From contig NZ_OANU01000003.1 of assembly GCF_900089835.1 (NCBI RefSeq), positions 118,862-182,861 on the forward strand: a stretch of DNA of 64,000 nucleotides. Reading direction: 5' to 3'. Under the pieces are notes generated by a model that was not told the DNA's origin, did not search any database, and was given only the letters and a program-made list of their open reading frames with translations. The stretch's first letter is position 1, and each line of letters starts with the position of its first letter. Shown in pieces: positions 23,461-30,627 of the stretch. The stretch comes from Vibrio thalassae (GTDB lineage: Bacteria; Pseudomonadota; Gammaproteobacteria; Enterobacterales; Vibrionaceae). A program made the translations under genes and the position numbers.

Positions 23461-24399
23461 ATGCAATTACATGAGCTAGTGAATACCATCGGCCAAGACC
23501 TTCAGCGCCGATATGGTGAAAAAGTTCACAAACTTACCCTGCACGGTGGTTTTAGCTGTCCAAACAGGGATGGCACAATAGGTCGTGGGGGCTGCACATT
23601 TTGTAATGTCGCTTCTTTTGCAAGTGAAGAGACGCAGATCCAATCGATTCATGAGCAGCTCAGCGATCGCGCTGGTGAAGTGAAGCGTGCTAAAAAATAT
23701 CTCGCCTACTTTCAGGCTTACACCAGTACTTATGCGGAAGTACAGGTGCTCAAAAATATGTACGAAGAAGCGCTGAAATATGCCGATATTGTTGGCTTAT
23801 GCGTTGGAACGCGTCCAGACTGTGTTCCTGACTCAGTGCTGGACCTCTTAGCGGGATATGTTAAGCAAGGCTATGAAATCTGGTTAGAGCTAGGCTTACA
23901 AACCGCTCATGATCATACTCTTAAGCGTATCAATCGTGGTCATGACTTTGCTGTTTATGATGAGATCACTCGACGTGCTCGAGCGCTGGGTATCAAGGTC
24001 TGTACTCATATAATTGTTGGTCTACCAAATGAATCTAAGCAAGATAACCTTATTACTTTAGACAAAGTACTATCGACAGGTACCGATGGTATAAAACTGC
24101 ATGGTTTACACATTGTTGAAGGCAGCACCATGGGTAAGGCATGGCGAGCTGGGAGATTAGAAGCGCCAACGCTAGAGTTTTATTTGGATGTGGCCAGTGA
24201 GATGATTCGACGCACACCAGCAACCATTATTTTTCACCGCGTATCGTCATCAGCTCGAAGACCAACCTTGTTATCCCCACTTTGGTGTGAGAATCGCTGG
24301 TTGGCGATGACAGAGCTAGGGCGTGTGTTAACCAAAGAGGGTTCACAGGGCTCATTGACCCCGAATCCGTTTATTTATCACAAACCTGTTCTCAAATAA
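23461..24399 (+). CDS. yhcC: Radical SAM protein YhcC (TIGR01212 family)
   Basis: The 312-residue protein has a radical SAM 4Fe-4S cluster motif of the form CPNRDGTIGRGGCTFCN, in which three Cys hold the cluster that cleaves S-adenosylmethionine. It continues with the conserved GLCVGTRPDCVPDSVLDLL and WLELGLQTAHDHTLKRINRGHD blocks. Length matches E. coli YhcC (309), whose gene is also next to arcB and near gltBD. A precise reaction is not established as far as I know. It sits 68 bases before arcB in the same direction and may share its transcript. Confidence 0.92.
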   Translation: MQLHELVNTIGQDLQRRYGEKVHKLTLHGGFSCPNRDGTIGRGGCTFCNVASFASEETQIQSIHEQLSDRAGEVKRAKKYLAYFQAYTSTYAEVQVLKNMYEEALKYADIVGLCVGTRPDCVPDSVLDLLAGYVKQGYEIWLELGLQTAHDHTLKRINRGHDFAVYDEITRRARALGIKVCTHIIVGLPNESKQDNLITLDKVLSTGTDGIKLHGLHIVEGSTMGKAWRAGRLEAPTLEFYLDVASEMIRRTPATIIFHRVSSSARRPTLLSPLWCENRWLAMTELGRVLTKEGSQGSLTPNPFIYHKPVLK

Positions 24400-24467
24400 T
24401 TCTACTACCGTGTGAAGCTTCTGGCTTAATGATAGACTTAGGCCAGTTGTAACGCACGGAGTGCTGA

Positions 24468-26819
24468 ATGAAACCTATCAAAAACCTCGCTCAATATTAT
24501 GTCGACTTGTTAGTGAAGCTCGGCATTGTTCGTTTTTCTATTCTTCTTGCATTGGCTTTAGTGGCGTTAGCCGTTGTGGTTCAGGTGGGTATCACCCTTG
24601 TTTTGAATGGACGCGTAGACGATATCGATATTGTCCGTTCGGTCTTCTTCGGTCTGCTTATTACGCCATGGGCGGTGTATTTTCTCTCTGTTGTCGTCGA
24701 CCAATTAGAAGAATCACGCCAGCGTTTATCCAAAATGGTTTCCAAGCTAAAAGACATGCGTTCGCGTGACCAAGATTTGAACCACAAGCTGCAACAAAAT
24801 ATTCGTAAACTCAATCAAGAAATGGAAGAGCGTCAAAAAGCGGAAGAAGCGCGAGAAGAGGCAATGAAAGATCTTGAGAACGAGGTGTTTCAACGTGAAC
24901 GTACCCAACTAGAGCTGGCTGAGCGAACCGCTTTATTACGCTCCTTTATCGATGCTTCACCAGACTTGATCTATTACCGCAATGCCGAAGGGGTGTTCTC
25001 TGGTTGCAACCGAGCAATGGAAGAGCTAACGGGTCGAAAAGAAAAAGAACTTGTGGGTCTAACTCCATGGGATGTGTACTCCGAAGAGATCGCTAAGCAA
25101 GTGGTGGAAACGGACCACAAAGTGATGGGGGACAACCAAGCGCTAACTTATGAGCAGTGGCTAGAGTATCCCGATGGCAAGAAGTGTTTCTATGAACTGC
25201 GTAAAGTGCCGTTCTACAGTAAAGATGGCAAACACCTTGGTCTAGTAGGTTTTGGTCGTGATATCACTGAGCGTAAACGTCATCAAGAATCTTTAGAGAA
25301 AGCCAGTCGAGACAAAACAACGTTTATCTCGACCATTAGTCATGAATTGCGCACGCCGTTAAATGGCATCGTCGGTTTAAGCCGAATGTTACTAGATAGC
25401 CAACTTGATAATGAGCAGCGTAAGCATATGCAAACCATCAATGTGAGCGCTATTACTCTTGGGCATATTTTTAATGACATTATTGATATGGACAAGTTTG
25501 ATCGCCGCAAACTAGAGCTGTTTCCAGAACCACTGAATTTTGAAGATTTTGTCACTGAACTTGAAAGCATTTCTGCCCTTATGGCAGAACAAAAAGGATT
25601 GCGATTTGACCTTGAGCGCTTAACCGACCTTCCTGAAGGAGTGGTTGTGGATGCCACGCGTTTACGTCAGGTTATTTGGAATCTGGTGAGTAACGCTATG
25701 AAGTTCACCAAGCAAGGTGGCGTAGTGATGACCATCAGTGCGGATATTGAGGACAACTATGCTCATATCATCATTGAGATTGAAGATACCGGCATTGGTA
25801 TTCCTCAACAAGAGCTCGATAAGATCTTTGCAATGTACTATCAAGTGAAGTCTGGTAAAGACAATTTGCATGCAGTGGGCACAGGTATAGGGCTAGCAGT
25901 GTCTAAGCAATTGATCAAAATGATGGGTGGTGACATTACTGTCGATAGTGAAGAGGGATTTGGTAGTACTTTTACTGTTTCTATCAATGTGCCTTGTGCC
26001 AATACTCAACAGTTAGCACCGGTCGAAATGAAGCAACAAGGCAGTCTGAATATTTTCTTATTAGAAGATATTGAGCTCAATATTACCGTTGCCCGTTCGC
26101 TGCTGGAAAGCTTAGGGCATTCCGTGAGCGTGGCGATGACCGGTGAGGAAGCTATCGAGAAGTTCAAACCGGAGGACTACGATCTTGCGTTGTTGGATAT
26201 CCAATTACCCGATATGACTGGCTTTGATGTTGCTCAATACTTCAGAGAGCATTATGAGCAGTTACCTCCGTTAGTTGCCCTAACGGCCAACGTTCTAAAA
26301 GATAAACAAGAATATCTGAAGCAAGGGATGGATGACGCGATTAGTAAACCACTGAGCGTTAAAGCGCTAACTGAAGTGATCAATATGTTTGCAGTAGATG
26401 AAGTGTTGGTAGACGAGCAAGAGGGCGTGGAGATGGAAACAACGGATATGAACAATGAACTATTTAACCGCTTGTTAGACTTCGATATGTTGGATTCTTA
26501 CGTTGATATTGTAGGAACAAAACCAGTGTACGATAGCATCGCTATGTTCGAAAAAATGATGCCAGACTACATCGAGATTTTAGATTCTAATATGACAGCG
26601 AAAGATCAGTCGGGTATCGCCTCAGAGGCTCATAAAATTAAAGGTGCGGCCGGTTCTATTGGATTAAAACGAATTCAATCGGTTGCTCAAAAAGCTCAGT
26701 CGCCAGATATGCCAGCATGGTGGGAAAATATTGAAGATTGGGTTGAAGAGATTAAAAACGAATATCACAACGATATTCAAGTACTTAAAATGTGGTTGGA
26801 AAGTAGGGAATCAAAATGA
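24468..26819 (+). CDS. arcB: Aerobic respiration control sensor kinase ArcB
   Basis: ArcB is the hybrid sensor kinase that reads the quinone pool and phosphorylates ArcA under low oxygen. The 783-residue protein has two membrane helices (about 24-46 and 58-77), a coiled coil and a PAS domain with cysteines at 180 and 240, matching the redox-active Cys180 and Cys241 of E. coli. The kinase core has His292 (ISHELRTPLNG) and an ATPase domain (GTGIGLAVSKQLI), then a receiver with Asp577 (LLDIQLPD) and an HPt domain with His722 (EAHKIKGAAGSIG). The full phosphorelay is intact. The lipoprotein gene downstream overlaps its stop by four bases. Confidence 0.97.
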   Translation: MKPIKNLAQYYVDLLVKLGIVRFSILLALALVALAVVVQVGITLVLNGRVDDIDIVRSVFFGLLITPWAVYFLSVVVDQLEESRQRLSKMVSKLKDMRSRDQDLNHKLQQNIRKLNQEMEERQKAEEAREEAMKDLENEVFQRERTQLELAERTALLRSFIDASPDLIYYRNAEGVFSGCNRAMEELTGRKEKELVGLTPWDVYSEEIAKQVVETDHKVMGDNQALTYEQWLEYPDGKKCFYELRKVPFYSKDGKHLGLVGFGRDITERKRHQESLEKASRDKTTFISTISHELRTPLNGIVGLSRMLLDSQLDNEQRKHMQTINVSAITLGHIFNDIIDMDKFDRRKLELFPEPLNFEDFVTELESISALMAEQKGLRFDLERLTDLPEGVVVDATRLRQVIWNLVSNAMKFTKQGGVVMTISADIEDNYAHIIIEIEDTGIGIPQQELDKIFAMYYQVKSGKDNLHAVGTGIGLAVSKQLIKMMGGDITVDSEEGFGSTFTVSINVPCANTQQLAPVEMKQQGSLNIFLLEDIELNITVARSLLESLGHSVSVAMTGEEAIEKFKPEDYDLALLDIQLPDMTGFDVAQYFREHYEQLPPLVALTANVLKDKQEYLKQGMDDAISKPLSVKALTEVINMFAVDEVLVDEQEGVEMETTDMNNELFNRLLDFDMLDSYVDIVGTKPVYDSIAMFEKMMPDYIEILDSNMTAKDQSGIASEAHKIKGAAGSIGLKRIQSVAQKAQSPDMPAWWENIEDWVEEIKNEYHNDIQVLKMWLESRESK

Positions 26820-27286
26820 AGAAAATACTCACAGCACTCGCACTATCAGTTGCTCTAGCTGGTTGTGCGACGTCTCCAGCGACAGACTCAAAAGTATGGA
26901 TGGCTGGAAATACCGCTAATGTAGAACAGCAGTCAGTACGTTTAGAGTCAAACCTTTGGATTGATATGATGCCGAAGGTTGGTGAGACGACAGCACTACT
27001 TAAAGAACAAATGCTTCATGGCGCTCTCAATCTCGTGACCGATACACAGTTGCCTGCGGATATGGATGTGACGATGGTCGTATTGAAACAAGGGAGCGTT
27101 TCTTGGGTGTTTGAAGGCGATGATTTTGAGTTGAGAAATCACTCAGAAAACCAATGGGAAGTGGCATTTAACTGGCAGCTCGAAGTGAATATAACCAAAC
27201 CAGTGGATGTGGCGGTTCAGCTGGTTGGTGGCAAAAATCAGACCTGGGTGGTCAACAAACAAGTCAATGTGGATACGGTATATTGA
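26816..27286 (+). CDS. Predicted lipoprotein of unknown function, coupled to arcB
   Basis: The 156-residue protein starts with a lipoprotein signal (KKILTALALSVALAGC, Cys at 17) and would be membrane-anchored in the envelope. The rest is mostly beta-like with Trp-rich segments (LWIDMMPKVGETTALLK, QWEVAFNWQLEVNITKP, VVNKQVNVDTVY). I do not recognise a characterised family. Its ATG overlaps the arcB stop (ATGA), so it is translationally coupled to arcB. That coupling, rather than any motif, is the only hint of function. A bidirectional terminator separates it from the convergent arcA. Confidence 0.8.
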   Translation: MKKILTALALSVALAGCATSPATDSKVWMAGNTANVEQQSVRLESNLWIDMMPKVGETTALLKEQMLHGALNLVTDTQLPADMDVTMVVLKQGSVSWVFEGDDFELRNHSENQWEVAFNWQLEVNITKPVDVAVQLVGGKNQTWVVNKQVNVDTVY

Positions 27287-27305
27287 TTTGAATGGCTCTA
27301 TGTTA

Positions 27306-27332
27306 AAAAGGGACGCATGATGCGTCCCTTTT
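27306..27332. terminator. Bidirectional terminator between the arcB operon and arcA
   Basis: The stem AAAAGGGACGCA / TGCGTCCCTTTT with a three-base loop has A/T runs on both sides and lies between two convergent genes, so it can end both transcripts. Confidence 0.85.
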
Positions 27333-27352
27333 ATCTATTCGCTAGAAAGAGA

Positions 27353-28069
27353 TTACTCTTCTAGATCACCACAGAAGCGGTAGCCTTCACCGTGAATCGT
27401 CGCGATGATTTCTGGTGTACCAGAAACAGACTCGAAGTGTTTACGGATACGACGAATTGTTACGTCAACAGTACGATCGTGTGGCTTAAGCTCACGACCA
27501 GTCATCTTCTTAAGAAGATCGGCGCGAGTTTGAATCTTACCGGGGTTCTCACAGAAGTGCAGCAGTGCACGGAACTCTGAACGAGGTAGTTTGTAACCAT
27601 CGCCACTTGGGCTAATCAGTGAACGGCTGTTGATATCTAGAACCCAACCATTGAATTCGTATTTCTCAACACTGCGCTTTTCTTCAGTTGCAGCATTTGA
27701 GCTCATAGAACGAGTCAATAGGTTACGTGCACGAATAGTCAGTTCACGTGGGTTGAATGGCTTCGTGATGTAATCATCAGCACCAATCTCTAGACCAAGA
27801 ATTTTATCAACTTCATTGTCACGACCAGTTAGGAACATTAGTGCTACATTTGCTTGCTCACGAAGCTCGCGAGCTAACAATAGACCGTTCTTACCTGGAA
27901 GATTAATGTCCATGATAACGAGGTTTACAGAGTTCTCTGACATGACTTGGTGCATTTCTTGACCGTCACTGGCCTCGAATACAGCATATCCTTCTGCTTC
28001 AAAAATGCTTTTAAGGGTGTTACGGGTTACTTGCTCATCTTCAACAATAAGAATCTGCGGGCTTTGCAT
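27353..28069 (-). CDS. arcA: Two-component response regulator ArcA
   Basis: ArcA is the DNA-binding partner of ArcB and represses aerobic metabolism genes at low oxygen. The 238-residue protein has an N-terminal receiver with the acidic pair at 10-11 and phospho-acceptor Asp54 ([13 protein letters not shown]), Thr/Lys positions ([19 protein letters not shown]) and a C-terminal OmpR/PhoB winged helix ([30 protein letters not shown]). Length equals E. coli ArcA. arcA and arcB lie only 0.5 kb apart here, convergent, whereas in E. coli they are far apart. ArcA-like and FNR-like boxes lie 210-270 bases upstream. Confidence 0.98.
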   Translation of the reverse strand: MQSPQILIVEDEQVTRNTLKSIFEAEGYAVFEASDGQEMHQVMSENSVNLVIMDINLPGKNGLLLARELREQANVALMFLTGRDNEVDKILGLEIGADDYITKPFNPRELTIRARNLLTRSMSSNAATEEKRSVEKYEFNGWVLDINSRSLISPSGDGYKLPRSEFRALLHFCENPGKIQTRADLLKKMTGRELKPHDRTVDVTIRRIRKHFESVSGTPEIIATIHGEGYRFCGDLEE

Positions 28070-28278
28070 CGGCGGTACCTAATTTAAACTTGTGATAATT
28101 CTGTCGCTAGTAGAATAAATTCTAGGCAAAAAGTTAACATATAGGTAATGTTTCTTGGATGTTTACTCAAAATCGTAGAAACAGTTACAGGTTAAGTCGC
28201 CTTCCGTGATGTTGCTAAAAACGAGAAATCCCTTAAATCTCTTATTATTCTGCTATGTCATTGAGGCGAATTCTATAA

Positions 28279-28295
28279 TGTTAACAGCATGCTAA
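28279..28295. promoter_or_regulatory. ArcA-like box
   Basis: TGTTAA and TGCTAA are arranged as direct repeats with an 11-bp period, matching the known ArcA site (TGTTAA, five bases, TGTTAA) except for one base. A further TGTTAA is at 28307-28312. Its position suggests feedback control of arcA. Confidence 0.55.
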
Positions 28296-28326
28296 CAATG
28301 GTCAAATGTTAATTCCATGCACTTTG

Positions 28327-28340
28327 TTGATTTAAATCAA
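28327..28340. promoter_or_regulatory. FNR-type box
   Basis: TTGATTTAAATCAA is a perfect palindrome and an exact match to the FNR consensus TTGAT-N4-ATCAA. E. coli arcA is activated by FNR, so the site fits arcA, although it is 258 bases from the arcA start and only 57-70 bases from the gene on the right. Confidence 0.7.
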
Positions 28341-28396
28341 TAGCGCTTTTGTAACAAATATTAATAGTGTTGGGCAAATACAATAATTTCGATAAT

Positions 28397-28786
28397 ATGA
28401 GTATTAATGCATACTTATGGAGTGCCTATTCAAAAATTCTTATAGAGTTTGATGCTGAATGGGACTGTGATAATTACGTTATCATAACCGCTTGGAACCC
28501 AAGAGGTTTTAAGCTGTCTAACGAGCTAAATTGCATAAAAAACTTGGATTTAGAGCAAAAGATCAAAAAATACAACTACCAAAATGTGAAGGTTGGTGAC
28601 GCAAGTTTTCACAGGGTTGAAGACAGTTTTGCAGTAGAAATGTCCGTAAATCTTGGGTGTGAGTTGGTGCAAAAATACCAGCAAAATGCCATTTATTGGG
28701 TGAAAAATGGTGTACTGTTTTTGGTTTCCTGCGGTGACAATCAAACACAAAAAAAGTTAGGTCGATTAGGCAATTTCTTATGTTAA
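28397..28786 (+). CDS. DUF3293 protein of unknown function
   Basis: The predicted 129-residue cytoplasmic protein resembles DUF3293, with the recognisable block VIITAWNPRGFKLSNELN and a C-terminal AIYWVKNGVLFLVSC. No function is known for the family. Start choice is uncertain: ATG at 28397 gives the family-like beginning MSINAYLWSAY, while an in-frame GTG at 28367 adds ten residues without similarity; neither has a good ribosome-binding sequence. It precedes rraA in the same direction by 99 bases. Confidence 0.72.
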   Translation: MSINAYLWSAYSKILIEFDAEWDCDNYVIITAWNPRGFKLSNELNCIKNLDLEQKIKKYNYQNVKVGDASFHRVEDSFAVEMSVNLGCELVQKYQQNAIYWVKNGVLFLVSCGDNQTQKKLGRLGNFLC

Positions 28787-28885
28787 CGGGAAGAAATTGC
28801 CGGGTCGACAACAAAGGATTTTAATTTATTGCTCCCTAAAGACATGCGTTTTACATGGCTATTGAGCAAAGATCACGGAGGAAAA

Positions 28886-29368
28886 ATGAGAGATATCACA
28901 CCTGATATTTGTGACCAACATGAAGACAAAGTCATGTTGTTGGGTTTGCCACTACAAAATTTTGGGCAACGAGCGGCATTTTGGGGAGAAATGGTAACAG
29001 TACGCTGTTATCACGATAACTCTATGGTTCGAGAAGTGTTAGCACAAAATGGCAAAGGCAAAGTGCTCTTTGTCGACGGCAATGGTTCTTGTGCTAAGGC
29101 ACTGCTTGGCGACCAATTAGCGATGTTGGCGATAGAAAATGACTGGGAAGGCGTAGTTGTAAATGGCGCTGTTCGAGATATAGCGGCTATGGCTGAGATG
29201 GATTTGGGAGTGAAGGCGTTAGCGGCTTGTCCTTTCAAAACCGAAAAGCGCGGTGCGGGTGAAATTAACGTTACCTTAACAATGAATAATCAAATCGTCC
29301 AACCTGGACATTACATCTATTGTGATTGGAATGGGGTTTTGATAGCCAAGGAAGCATTGGATTTTTAA
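28886..29368 (+). CDS. rraA: RraA-family protein (RNase E regulator type)
   Basis: The 160-residue protein has the RraA fold signature [41 protein letters not shown]. In E. coli RraA binds the C-terminal region of RNase E and lowers its activity. Relatives with the catalytic metal-binding residues are 4-hydroxy-4-methyl-2-oxoglutarate aldolases, so enzyme activity cannot be excluded. The start at 28886 follows GGAGG directly and gives the E. coli length (161); the frame extends 19 codons upstream without similarity. Vibrios often carry two RraA paralogues, and this could be either. Confidence 0.88.
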   Translation: MRDITPDICDQHEDKVMLLGLPLQNFGQRAAFWGEMVTVRCYHDNSMVREVLAQNGKGKVLFVDGNGSCAKALLGDQLAMLAIENDWEGVVVNGAVRDIAAMAEMDLGVKALAACPFKTEKRGAGEINVTLTMNNQIVQPGHYIYCDWNGVLIAKEALDF

Positions 29369-29400
29369 ACGGCGATATCGTTGTTAGAACGCATAAATGA

Positions 29401-29724
29401 TGACACTCAGATATCAAAAGCGGCGATCTAAAAGCCAGTGATGATGCTCCTATGGAGTTATACCGTAATACAGCCAACCTCTTCGTAGCTGGGTTTATTG
29501 GCTCTCCAAAGATGAACTTTATTCCTTGTGAGGTAGTTGAATGGCTCGGAAATGAAAGCCTTCTTTACACGGAATTAGACCAATTGGATGAGTGCCTCGT
29601 GGTACGTCTGGATAGCTTGAACGCAAGCAAAACCAAAGAAGTTCATTTATGGTTCGAAGGAAAAGATTGCTACGTGTTTGATGAAAAAGGGATAAATTGT
29701 AGCCCTCGTCGAGAGCTAGAATAA
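29401..29724 (+). pseudogene. Remnant of a MalK/UgpC-type sugar ABC transporter ATPase
   Basis: The frame from 29452 (open back to a stop near 29401) encodes [24 protein letters not shown]. This is the junction after the ATPase domain of MalK/UgpC/MsmK proteins. It jumps straight to [19 protein letters not shown], which in full-length proteins lies tens of residues further on in the TOBE region, and ends with [19 protein letters not shown]. The whole ATPase domain (Walker A, signature, Walker B) is absent and the regulatory part has an internal deletion. No sugar permease genes are nearby. I read it as a decayed gene with no function, though it could still be expressed. Confidence 0.75.
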
Positions 29725-29725
29725 G

Positions 29726-30205
29726 TTAAAACCGGAAGCCTAGACCTACTTCTACGCCTTGTTGTACCTTCTCAAAATCGAAGGTGGCGTGAACGTCTAG
29801 GTTTTCGGTTAATCTCATTCTACTTGATATTTCAGCCGCCATCGCGCCCTGCTTTTCATTATTCTCTTCATACTGATAGCCGCGAAGTGTGCTTTTTACC
29901 GAGATACGGTCAGAAACATTATAACTTACGCCACTGAGAAAGCCTTGGTCGACAGAGTTGTGAGAGTTGTTAAGTCTCGCGCCGATGTAGACATCTAACG
30001 AGTCAAAAATCGAGTAGGAATAACCACTATCGATATTCCAAGTGTCGAACGAGTCACTACTACCGAGCTTACTGCCAGAAGAGAGAAAGAAGCCGTGGGG
30101 CGACGCATTATGTTGTGAGGGGAGAGTAGGTAAATCTACAGCAAGGGATGTTGTAGATAACAATAACAATAACAAGAGTAAGACGTACAAAGACACTGCT
30201 CGCAT
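29726..30205 (-). CDS. Small outer-membrane-type protein of unknown function
   Basis: The 159-residue protein has an unusual signal peptide with eight consecutive Leu (MRAVSLYVLLLLLLLL...) encoded by alternating TTA/TTG codons, a short hexanucleotide repeat. The mature part has amphipathic strands (WNIDSGYSYSIFDSLDVYIGARL, GFLSGVSYNVSDRISVKSTLRGY, MAAEISSRMRLTENLDVHATFDF) and ends in GVEVGLGFRF, a terminal Phe typical of outer-membrane barrels. I do not recognise a named family. It is convergent with the decayed ABC gene with a one-base gap. Confidence 0.75.
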   Translation of the reverse strand: MRAVSLYVLLLLLLLLSTTSLAVDLPTLPSQHNASPHGFFLSSGSKLGSSDSFDTWNIDSGYSYSIFDSLDVYIGARLNNSHNSVDQGFLSGVSYNVSDRISVKSTLRGYQYEENNEKQGAMAAEISSRMRLTENLDVHATFDFEKVQQGVEVGLGFRF

Positions 30206-30466
30206 GACACCACTCCTTGGTTATTGTTTTTATAGTTTATTGACCTCTAATTAAAGCACATAAAATAAGCAATTAATTGCATTTTTATATAGCAATTGGT
30301 TATTTATTTAGATCGTAACTGAATAAGTTATCCTCGATTATCAATTTCTATGCATATGTGAAAAAAACGTCGTTCAAGCAACAAAAGTGCAATTTTTGAT
30401 TGACTAGGCAACAACAAATGAGTTAAACGTATGGGTAAGCACATAAGAGATTTTAAAGAAAACCCT
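30206..30466. other. Upstream region of the thr operon
   Basis: Divergent spacer between the outer-membrane protein gene and thrL. A candidate thr promoter (TTGACT at 30400, 17-bp spacer, TTAAAC at 30423) is present, with a rather poor -10. I see no further gene. Confidence 0.5.
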
Positions 30467-30544
30467 ATGTTTAGTTGCCAGCACGTAGTAATGACCACTA
30501 CGATTATTATTACCGACATTACCAATGTTGGGGCGGGCTGGTAG
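30467..30544 (+). CDS. thrL: thr operon leader peptide
   Basis: This short reading frame ends in MTTTIIITDITNVGAGW, with five Thr and four Ile codons within ten, and is followed 20 bases later by a terminator hairpin before thrA. Ribosomes that stall on Thr or Ile codons when those amino acids are scarce would favour the antiterminated form, as in E. coli thrL. Three in-frame ATGs are possible (30431, 30467, 30491). I chose 30467 because AAGAAA lies about seven bases upstream; the others have weaker ribosome-binding sequences. Confidence 0.85.
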   Translation: MFSCQHVVMTTTIIITDITNVGAGW

Positions 30545-30564
30545 ACGGAAGAAATTCAAAAACA

Positions 30565-30598
30565 AGGCCTGTATCCCCAAGATACGGGCCTTTTTTTT
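30565..30598 (+). terminator. thr operon attenuator terminator
   Basis: An 11-bp stem with one G-T pair (AGGCCTGTATC / GATACGGGCCT), loop of five bases, followed by eight T, between thrL and thrA. Its formation should depend on translation of the Thr/Ile-rich leader. Confidence 0.9.
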
Positions 30599-30627
30599 AT
30601 CTGTTTTGAGTATTTCGGGAGGAAAGG

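Larger units (their letters stand above)
28070..28396. other. arcA upstream regulatory region
   Basis: This divergent AT-rich spacer serves arcA to the left and the DUF3293 gene to the right. Besides the ArcA-like and FNR-like boxes listed separately, I see only AT-rich promoter-like sequence. The distance of the boxes from arcA suggests a long arcA 5' untranslated region, as E. coli arcA has, or control of the rightward gene. Confidence 0.6.

Noticed and set aside
23221..24467. The ArcZ small RNA, which lies next to arcB in E. coli.
   Set aside because: I looked for its conserved TTTCCCTGGTGTTGG core on both strands near arcB and did not see it.
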